This document shows, piece after piece, positions 58,419-64,000 of a DNA stretch of 64,000 nucleotides. Numbering within the stretch: position 1 is the first letter of the stretch; each line of letters opens with the position of its first letter. The position numbers and the translations under genes were made by a program. This DNA is from Minisyncoccus sp023229485 (GTDB lineage: Bacteria > Patescibacteriota > Minisyncoccia > Minisyncoccales > Minisyncoccaceae): contig JBAYMH010000002.1 in assembly GCA_041663645.1 (NCBI GenBank), positions 101,967-165,966 of the forward strand, in the 5' to 3' direction. Under the pieces are notes generated by a model. The model worked only from the letters and a program-made list of their open reading frames with translations, did no database searches and was not told where the DNA came from.

Positions 58419-59030
58419 ATGAAAAATTTTGATAAAATAGCCAAAAGGGGAAAAAATAATGGATTAGGGCAGGGAAATTCTCGAAGAAATTTTGAAAATA
58501 AATTTGGGGACAAGGAGAGGCCGCAAATGTATGATGCAATATGTAGTGATTGTGGAAAAAAATGCGAAGTTCCTTTTAAACCGTCTAACGATAAATCAGT
58601 TTATTGCAGTCGATGTTTTTCAGTTCGTGAAGAATCTGGAAATGATAGATCGAATAGAAAAGTTTACGAGGGAGCAAAGTTTCCAGAAAAAACCATGTTT
58701 AATACTATATGTGATAAATGTGGAAAAAGATTTGAAATTTCTTTTAAGCCGACTGGTGATAGGCCCGTTTATTGCAGTGAGTGTTTTGATAAAGGGGGTA
58801 GCGTAAGCCGAAATAATGATAAATTGATAAAGGAGCAATTAGAAGTGGTAAATATAAAATTGGATAAAATTTTAAGAATTTTAAGTTCGGCCAATTTGAT
58901 AACAAATAATGATGTGATTGAAGGGGGAAATGAAGAAAGAGCAGTTGAAAAAAAAGTAAAGATAAGAAAAATTAAAAAAACTATTGATAAAAAATCTATC
59001 GGTAAAAAGAAAAAGGCCGTAAAAAAATAA
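58419..59030 (+). CDS. Tandem CxxC zinc-ribbon protein with Lys-rich tail
   Basis: This 203-residue protein contains two copies of a zinc ribbon: AICSDCGKKCEVPFKPSNDKS then YCSRCF, and TICDKCGKRFEISFKPTGDRP then YCSECF. Each copy has two CxxC pairs about 20 residues apart. Between and before them the chain is basic and disordered. The tail has a coiled-coil stretch (LIKEQLEVVNIKLDKILRIL) and ends in about 35 Lys-rich residues. Similar CxxC-x17-CxxC proteins occur in Patescibacteria; nucleic-acid binding is plausible. Confidence 0.75.
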   Translation: MKNFDKIAKRGKNNGLGQGNSRRNFENKFGDKERPQMYDAICSDCGKKCEVPFKPSNDKSVYCSRCFSVREESGNDRSNRKVYEGAKFPEKTMFNTICDKCGKRFEISFKPTGDRPVYCSECFDKGGSVSRNNDKLIKEQLEVVNIKLDKILRILSSANLITNNDVIEGGNEERAVEKKVKIRKIKKTIDKKSIGKKKKAVKK

Positions 59031-59133
59031 ATGACATAATTAATATCTTTCTAAAAGGTATTTTATTAATTTTGAAGATTTATATTATTTTTAACTAAAA
59101 TATATTTACTAATAATTTTTTAGCTTGTTTTAT

Positions 59134-59577
59134 ATGAAACTTAATCAACTGGAAGATTTTCAAGAAAAGATAGAAAATGTAAAATCAGTTTCAATTGGGA
59201 AATATCATGATTTAATTTCGAAATTTATTTTTTTCTCTGTTGTCTTTTTTTTCGTTTTAGGGATGATATTTTTAATGGATATCTTTTTTTGTAATCGAGT
59301 TGGTATGTTGGCAAAGTCTTATGAGGAAAATTTTTTACTTGGTGACTTTGGCCAATATTTTGTTGATTCTTATATGTTTCTTTTTGATTTATTTTTTTCT
59401 CCATTTTGTTTGTACTGGTCAAATTTAATGAAAAATATAGGAAAAGATTTATTTTTAAGAGATCTTAGTTTTGGGGAGAAGCTACTATTAATTACTGATA
59501 TGCTTTTTATTGTAGTTATTGTTGGTATAATTGTTTTTAGGATTATTTTATTTATGTTGTTTAGTGTGTCTGCATGA
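59134..59577 (+). CDS. Small membrane protein
   Basis: This protein of about 147 residues has three hydrophobic spans (near 32-55, 73-95 and 120-147). It starts from ATG 59134 rather than the TTG at 59125. No motif is recognised. It lies 26 bp before mltG and could be its partner, but nothing else supports that. Confidence 0.55.
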   Translation: MKLNQLEDFQEKIENVKSVSIGKYHDLISKFIFFSVVFFFVLGMIFLMDIFFCNRVGMLAKSYEENFLLGDFGQYFVDSYMFLFDLFFSPFCLYWSNLMKNIGKDLFLRDLSFGEKLLLITDMLFIVVIVGIIVFRIILFMLFSVSA

Positions 59578-59603
59578 AGTAAGAATATTAAAATAAAACT
59601 ATT

Positions 59604-60695
59604 ATGGTTAAAATGATAAAATATATATTTTTTAGCATTTGTTTGGTTTCTATCTGTATTTTACCGAAAGAGGTTTTTGCTATTACTATTGTCGATGGTT
59701 TTTCGAAGCCAGAAGTTTCCGATAATTTTATCGTTGCCATTGATGAAAATGATGAAAAAATTGTTGAAAATCTATACAAGCAAAAGATTATTAAAAATGA
59801 GGTACTTTTTAATCTGATTATTGATATTGCTAAATTGCATGGAAAAATTAAGCCTGGTGGGTATAAGGTTAATGCAAGCATGAATGAGATTCAAATTATA
59901 AGGACTTTGATTAATGAGCCGTATATGAAGTGGGTGGTAATCCCAGAAGGTTTGAGAAAAGAGGAAATAGCTGAATTAATATCTAAGGAGTTGGGGTGGA
60001 GGGAAAAACAAAAGAGCGAATGGATTTATAAGACTACGGCGGATAATGGCGATTATATTGAAGGTGTTTATTTCCCCGATACTTATCTTTTGCCGATTAA
60101 TGAAACCGGAAAGCAGATATCGCAAAGAATGATAAATAGATTTAATGAAAAATTTTCTGATTATTCACAAAAATTTATTAATAAAAATATAAAATGGACA
60201 ACAGCTCTAAAGGTTGCCTCAATAGTTCAGAGGGAGGCTGCTTCGAAGGATGATATGGCCATAATTGCTGGAGTTATTTGGAACCGATTGGAGCGTTCTA
60301 TGAAGCTTGAAATTGATGCAACAATTCAATATATAAGAGATTCTAAACAACACTCAAATACTGAATTATGCAGAGTAAAAGATTCTATTTTTTGGAAGAA
60401 TGATTTATGTTTTCAATCAAGTGTTTTTAATAATCCATTTCTTTATATAAGTAGTGGAGAGTGGTGGGGCCCGATTGTATCCGCAGATAAAAAATTGGAT
60501 TCGTCTTATAATTCCTATCTTTATTCTGGGCTTCCTCTCCATCCAATATCTAATCCTGGAGTTGATGCCATTGAAGCAACTTTAAACCCCATTGAGACAG
60601 ATTGCCTATTTTATCTTCATGATAGTAAAAAAAAGATATATTGTGCTAATACATATGAAGAACATTTGGAGAATATTAGTAATTATTTAAAATAA
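59604..60695 (+). CDS. mltG: Endolytic murein transglycosylase MltG
   Basis: It cleaves nascent peptidoglycan strands at the outer face of the membrane and sets glycan length. At 363 residues it has an N-terminal hydrophobic signal/anchor (residues about 5-26, possibly cleaved after VFA). A LysM-like first domain (IVENLYKQKIIKNEVLFNLI... GKIKPGGYKVNASM) is followed by the catalytic YceG domain, with the conserved Glu in VASIVQREAASKDDMAIIAGVIWNRL. SGLPLHPISNPGVDAIEATLNP follows. The start could be 59604 or 59616. Confidence 0.94.
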   Translation: MVKMIKYIFFSICLVSICILPKEVFAITIVDGFSKPEVSDNFIVAIDENDEKIVENLYKQKIIKNEVLFNLIIDIAKLHGKIKPGGYKVNASMNEIQIIRTLINEPYMKWVVIPEGLRKEEIAELISKELGWREKQKSEWIYKTTADNGDYIEGVYFPDTYLLPINETGKQISQRMINRFNEKFSDYSQKFINKNIKWTTALKVASIVQREAASKDDMAIIAGVIWNRLERSMKLEIDATIQYIRDSKQHSNTELCRVKDSIFWKNDLCFQSSVFNNPFLYISSGEWWGPIVSADKKLDSSYNSYLYSGLPLHPISNPGVDAIEATLNPIETDCLFYLHDSKKKIYCANTYEEHLENISNYLK

Positions 60696-60754
60696 ATTAG
60701 TAATAAGTGCTATAATAGAAAAAAGGTCGATTAGTTTTTTAAATTTTAAAAAAA

Positions 60755-60955
60755 ATGGAAATCGTATCCGAAGCATTACATCAAATAGCTAAAAGTTTTA
60801 TTTATAATGGGGTTATTGCTATATTATTTGGTGTTTTAATATTTATTTATCCCAATCTTTTAGGAATGTTAGTTGGAATATTTTTAGTAGTAGTAGGAAT
60901 TGTGGGAATCTTTGTGGCACTAAAAATATTTAGATATTCAAAGATGAAGATATAG
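60755..60955 (+). CDS. Small two-span membrane protein
   Basis: This 66-residue protein has two hydrophobic spans (about 18-34 and 36-55) with GVIAILFGVLIFIYPNLLGMLVGIFLVVVGIVGIF. This pattern recalls HdeD/DUF308-like half-repeats. It is too short for firm assignment. A terminator follows. Confidence 0.6.
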   Translation: MEIVSEALHQIAKSFIYNGVIAILFGVLIFIYPNLLGMLVGIFLVVVGIVGIFVALKIFRYSKMKI

Positions 60956-60963
60956 CCTAAGAA

Positions 60964-60995
60964 ATAGATTAGCTAGTGCTAGTCTATTTTTTTAT
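60964..60995 (+). terminator. Intrinsic terminator
   Basis: ATAGATTAGC-TAGT-GCTAGTCTAT followed by T-run, just after the 66-residue membrane gene. Confidence 0.88.
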
Positions 60996-61033
60996 GATAT
61001 AATGTCTTTATATTCAAATTAAATAATTATATT

Positions 61034-61924
61034 ATGAAAAAAGTAGCGGTAATGGTTTGTAATTTTGCCTCAATAACAGAATCGATAATTGATCAGTATG
61101 GAATTACTGCAATCGTTTCTAATCTTCAGTGGCCAGAAATGGATTCTTTAGTAGGAGATAATGTTTTTCAAAAAATGAGAGACGCTCTTAGCAAAGGAAT
61201 AAATTCTGTCCCCAAAACTTCTCAACCATCAATGGGGGTATTTAAAAAATATTTTGAGGAAGCCTTGCGAGAAAATGATGAGATTATTTGCATAACTATA
61301 AGTTCGAAAATATCTGGAACTTATAATTCTGCTTTGCAAACAAAAAAATTGTTTAGTGAAGAAATGCAGAAAAAAATACATATAATAGATTCTAATAATA
61401 TTGATGTTGCTGAAAGTCTTTTAGCAATAAAAGCTGTTGAAATATCTAAAACCTTGGATGATATAGGAAAAATAATCGAGGCTGTTAAGTCATATATTCC
61501 GAGAGTATATTTTTATGGAATGACTGAAAATCCTGACCAGATGGAGGCGGGTGGAAGAATAAATCATGTTTTGGCGGTGATTCTTTCTCAAATGCAAAAA
61601 CTTGGAATGAGACCAATTTTAAGTATGGATGATGGTGTAGTTAAGCCAGCAAATCTCAAGATGAATGCCAAAGATACTGCAGAAGCTTTATTTAGGCAAT
61701 TTGAAGATGTAAATAAAAAAGGGTTGACTAGTGGTAGTAGGTATAGGGTTGCAATTAGTCATGCGGATAATATTATTGAGGCAGAAAAATTAAAAAAAAT
61801 ATTTGAAGAAAAGTATCCATCTCAAGTAAAAATAGATTTTATAAGTATGACTGGTATCTTTATTGGTGCTCATGTTGGTCCTGGAACTTTAATGTGCTCC
61901 ACCTTGGAGGAAATTAATGACTAA
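61034..61924 (+). CDS. DegV-family fatty-acid-binding protein
   Basis: This 296-residue protein has the DegV pattern: an N-terminal AVMVCNFASITESIIDQYGITAIVSNLQW, PKTSQPSMGVFKKYFEEAL, and the ligand strand IICITISSKISGTYNSALQTKKLF. MTENPDQMEAGGRINHV then RPILSMDDGVVKP follows, and the end is TGIFIGAHVGPGTLM. Such proteins (FakB type) carry a fatty acid for phosphorylation by FakA. No fakA is in the window. Confidence 0.92.
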   Translation: MKKVAVMVCNFASITESIIDQYGITAIVSNLQWPEMDSLVGDNVFQKMRDALSKGINSVPKTSQPSMGVFKKYFEEALRENDEIICITISSKISGTYNSALQTKKLFSEEMQKKIHIIDSNNIDVAESLLAIKAVEISKTLDDIGKIIEAVKSYIPRVYFYGMTENPDQMEAGGRINHVLAVILSQMQKLGMRPILSMDDGVVKPANLKMNAKDTAEALFRQFEDVNKKGLTSGSRYRVAISHADNIIEAEKLKKIFEEKYPSQVKIDFISMTGIFIGAHVGPGTLMCSTLEEIND

Positions 61925-61986
61925 ATAAGGTTGTTTAAAAATAAAGATAATGGTATTATTTTTATATAATAATAAATATTACGAAT

Positions 61987-62052
61987 ATGGCAAAAGGAAA
62001 TAATTCTGAAAAAAAGAAAGTTAAAAAACCAAAGCAGGATAAGAAAAAATAG
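61987..62052 (+). CDS. Possible 21-residue Lys-rich micropeptide
   Basis: ATG 61987 opens a 21-codon frame, almost half Lys (MAKGNNSEKKKVKKP start), directly followed by the hairpin AGTC-AAAA-GACT and T-run. A short frame bounded by an intrinsic terminator is more than chance would favour, but AT-rich DNA easily encodes Lys runs. Confidence 0.4.
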   Translation: MAKGNNSEKKKVKKPKQDKKK

Positions 62053-62073
62053 TCAAAAGACTATTTTTTTCTT
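62050..62073 (+). terminator. Intrinsic terminator after the Lys-rich micropeptide
   Basis: AGTC-AAAA-GACT short stem followed by a long T-run; overlaps the micropeptide stop codon. Confidence 0.65.
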
Positions 62074-62096
62074 TATTTTTATGTTAATACTGTTTT

Positions 62097-62666
62097 ATGA
62101 AAGTAGAATCAGCGAAATTTATAAAAGGAGTAACGGGTACGGATAGTATCTTTGAGGACGGGATCCCCCAGTTCGCTTTTATTGGTCGTTCAAATGTTGG
62201 AAAATCGAGTGTTATTAATTCTTTAGTTGGACAAGGAGGACTTGCGAGGACTAGTTCTTTTCCAGGATTTACTAGACAAATTAATTTGTTTTTAATTAAT
62301 CATTCCTTTTATTTAGTTGATTTGCCTGGATATGGATATGCTAAGCTTCCTTTTGTTATGAGGGATAAGATCAAGGGAATGGTCAATTGGTATTTTTTTA
62401 ATTCTAAAATTGAACAGAAAAAGATTTTGCTAATTATTGATGCATACGTTGGATTAACAAAGGATGATTTATTAATATTGCGTAGCTTAGAGGAGCATGG
62501 GAAAAATGTTGTTATTGTTGCAAACAAAGTAGACAAAATCAGAAAAACAGAATACGAGGAAAAAATGAATAAAATAATTGATATAGCTTGGCCACATAAA
62601 ATTATTCCTTATTCAGCGGAAAAAAATTTGGGCAGGGATGATTTGTTTCAAGAATTTTTATCATAA
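62097..62666 (+). CDS. engB: Ribosome biogenesis GTPase EngB/YsxC
   Basis: This 189-residue Era/Obg-type GTPase takes part in 50S assembly. G1 is GRSNVGKSSVINSL, G2 lies around TSSFPGFTRQINLF, and G3 is DLPGYGYAKL. G4 is VANKVDKI (NKxD) and G5 is PYSAEKN. It has normal length. A perfect terminator follows, facing the convergent mscS-like gene. Confidence 0.96.
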   Translation: MKVESAKFIKGVTGTDSIFEDGIPQFAFIGRSNVGKSSVINSLVGQGGLARTSSFPGFTRQINLFLINHSFYLVDLPGYGYAKLPFVMRDKIKGMVNWYFFNSKIEQKKILLIIDAYVGLTKDDLLILRSLEEHGKNVVIVANKVDKIRKTEYEEKMNKIIDIAWPHKIIPYSAEKNLGRDDLFQEFLS

Positions 62667-62692
62667 AAACCGGCAAGAGCCGGTTTTTTTTG
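62667..62692 (+). terminator. Intrinsic terminator after engB
   Basis: AAAACCGGC-AAGA-GCCGGTTTT followed by T-run. Confidence 0.92.
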
Positions 62693-62700
62693 TGATGAAC

Positions 62701-63714
62701 TTATTTTTTAAGATAGATTGTTTGAGTTGGGAATGGTATTTCAATTCCTTCTTTATTAAGAATGTTGTATAGTTTTTCAATTAATTCCGCTTTTTTGTCG
62801 GTAGCGGTAGTGTGGTCAGCTGCCCAAAATCTTATTTCGCAATTAATTGCTGAGTCTCCAAGCTCTGAAATAATTAAACTTTCGGTTTTATCTTTTTCTA
62901 TACTTTCGGTTGATTCAAGTAATTTTTCAACAATATTTCTTAATTTATTAATATTGGTACCATAGGCTACTCCAAAATTTATTAACATCCTAATATTTGA
63001 TGTTGGTTTGGCAAAGTTTTTAATTTTCATGTCCGCTAATTTGCCATTTGGAATAGTAACTAACTCATTGTTAATTGTTTTTATCTTTGTGCTTCTTATT
63101 GATATGTCTTCGATTGTTCCTATCTCTCCGTCATCCAATTGTATTTTTTCATTAACTTTAAATGTTCCATCTAATATTAATGCTATTCCTCCAAAAATAT
63201 TTTTTAAAGAATCTTGAATTGCAAATCCTACTATTACACCTGCAATGCCTAAACTAGCAAGAAAAGGTGAAACATCGATATTCCATTCATATAATATCCA
63301 TATTATTCCCCCGATATAAAATAAGACGTTTGCAATGCTATTGAAAATTGGAAGAAGTGATTGTGCTAAATGCGATTTGTTTTTTTTATCAATATGAAGC
63401 GTCCAAGCCTCAATTACTACATCAGCCATTGTGGTGGCGACATAAATTATCATTACAATAATAATGCTGTTGATTGTGCTTAGAATCCATCCCGAAAAAT
63501 CTAATTGACTTACTGCAAATCTAATACCTATCAAAACTGACATTTTAATTAAAGTCGGTTTTATTTTAGGCAAAATCATTTCTTCTATTCTATTTTTACT
63601 TTTTTGAATCCACTTTCTTAAATATTTTTCGAAAATAAAAGCGATTACTCTTGCAATTAGAAAAAATGATAGAACTATTATTATTGCATTTATGTATGAA
63701 CTTTGAGTTGGCAT
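62701..63714 (-). CDS. MscS-family mechanosensitive channel
   Basis: This 337-residue membrane protein has a first span near residues 6-26, a second pair at about 55-95 and 120-150, and the pore-lining TM3 AGVIVGFAIQDSLKNIFGGIALILD with the Gly/Ala pattern. The beta domain continues with VNEKIQLDDGEIGTIEDISIRSTKIKTINNELVTIPNGKLADMKIKNF, and the C-terminal alpha/beta domain ends in FPTQTIYLKK. It opens under osmotic downshock. It lies convergent to engB. Confidence 0.94.
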   Translation of the reverse strand: MPTQSSYINAIIIVLSFFLIARVIAFIFEKYLRKWIQKSKNRIEEMILPKIKPTLIKMSVLIGIRFAVSQLDFSGWILSTINSIIIVMIIYVATTMADVVIEAWTLHIDKKNKSHLAQSLLPIFNSIANVLFYIGGIIWILYEWNIDVSPFLASLGIAGVIVGFAIQDSLKNIFGGIALILDGTFKVNEKIQLDDGEIGTIEDISIRSTKIKTINNELVTIPNGKLADMKIKNFAKPTSNIRMLINFGVAYGTNINKLRNIVEKLLESTESIEKDKTESLIISELGDSAINCEIRFWAADHTTATDKKAELIEKLYNILNKEGIEIPFPTQTIYLKK

Positions 63715-63784
63715 TGTTTCTTCTTATAATTGATAACTGTTGTAATTTTATCACATAATTTGCCTTTGAACAATTTTGAAATTA

Positions 63785-63812
63785 ATAAAAGTGCTCTTCT
63801 TAAGAGCACTTT
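63785..63812 (-). terminator. Intrinsic terminator of the right-edge gene
   Basis: GTGCTCTT/AAGAGCAC stem; reading on the minus strand it ends in a T-rich tract, just after the stop of the partial gene at 63826. Confidence 0.8.
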
Positions 63813-63825
63813 CGTAATTGCTTAA

Positions 63826-64000
63826 TTATTTTTGTTTTGACTCAGCTGGGGCTTTTGTTACACTATCAATAGTGCTCGCTGCTATGTTTCCCGAACTATC
63901 TTTTGTTCCCTCAATCATCACTCTTTGACCTGTGACTAGATCACTAAGTGATATGGTCGTGTCTCGATCTTTGGTATATTTCGTGTCTGATGAAACAGTA
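63826..64000 (-). CDS. C-terminal end of a DUF5666-like protein (partial)
   Basis: Only the last 57 codons are in the window. The fragment reads KYTKDRDTTISLSDLVTGQ, then RVMIEGTKDSSGNIAASTI and a Lys/Ala/Pro-rich end (KAPAESKQK). The pattern (hydrophobic, G-x-x-V-x-V/I-x-G-T, then N-I-A-A) resembles the small OB-like DUF5666 repeat of secreted bacterial proteins. Start and full length are outside the window. Confidence 0.6.
   Translation of the reverse strand, partial: TVSSDTKYTKDRDTTISLSDLVTGQRVMIEGTKDSSGNIAASTIDSVTKAPAESKQK

Noticed and set aside
1..64000. Alternative genetic code (TGA as Gly)
   Set aside because: Conserved genes end at TGA with normal lengths, and RF2 with its UGA recoding site is present.

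Overview
The window is AT-rich, densely coded DNA from a small-genome bacterium, most likely a member of the Candidate Phyla Radiation (Patescibacteria, Parcubacteria-like). The reasons are short intergenic spacers, few clear Shine-Dalgarno sites, Lys-rich disordered extensions on core proteins, a ComEC-like gene near a rhomboid protease, many small membrane-anchored orphan proteins, and a group I intron inside a tRNA gene. TGA is read as stop: prfB (RF2) is present with its CUU-UGA-C recoding site, and TGA ends several genes, so this is not the TGA=Gly code of Gracilibacteria.

The left half (1 to about 37 kb) is mostly conserved housekeeping. It holds the 3' part of lepA, an FtsB/DivIC-like gene, tRNA-Thr, prfB, ftsE-ftsX, tRNA-Gln and ung. 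Next come a hydrolase, an orphan gene behind a duplicated leader/terminator element, an M28 peptidase and a HIT protein. Then follow a long FtsZ with the canonical C-terminal peptide, galU, trxB, eno, an NrdH-like glutaredoxin, gap, lepB, hisS, rpsU, yqeY, ybeY, ftsA and a second, tail-less ftsZ. The anaerobic ribonucleotide reductase module (nrdD, a 92-residue stand-alone glycyl-radical protein, nrdG-like activase) is followed by rhomboid, comEC, envelope genes, an HtrA protease, dnaG and rpoD.

From tRNA-Asn (37.1 kb, interrupted by a 233-nt group I intron) to about 46 kb is an accessory region. It has two convergent ASCH-domain genes, one fused to a GNAT domain and richer in G+C, with tRNA-3'-end fragments and short repeats around them. 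Then come an OLD-like ATPase/TOPRIM nuclease, a frameshifted serine-recombinase remnant, and a likely restriction-modification cluster (D12-class adenine methylase, PD-(D/E)xK nuclease, second methylase). Two nucleoside-deoxyribosyltransferase-like proteins and a protein with an HExxH motif follow. I read this as a defence island.

From 46 to 59 kb the DNA is mostly orphan small or membrane-anchored proteins, an MFS transporter and a methyltransferase. There is also a pilin-like protein fused to a glycine-rich domain, a degenerate NUDIX protein and a tandem zinc-ribbon protein. Several intergenic stretches here look like structured RNAs or inverted tRNA 3' ends ending in intrinsic terminators. 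The right end returns to conserved genes: mltG, degV, engB and mscS.

Most notable are the autonomous glycyl-radical domain next to nrdD, which shares 77 identical bases with it; the tRNA-Asn intron; elements whose arms copy tRNA 3' ends; the covarying duplicated leader at 7 kb; and the two FtsZ types. All functional statements are from reading sequence; no database search was run.
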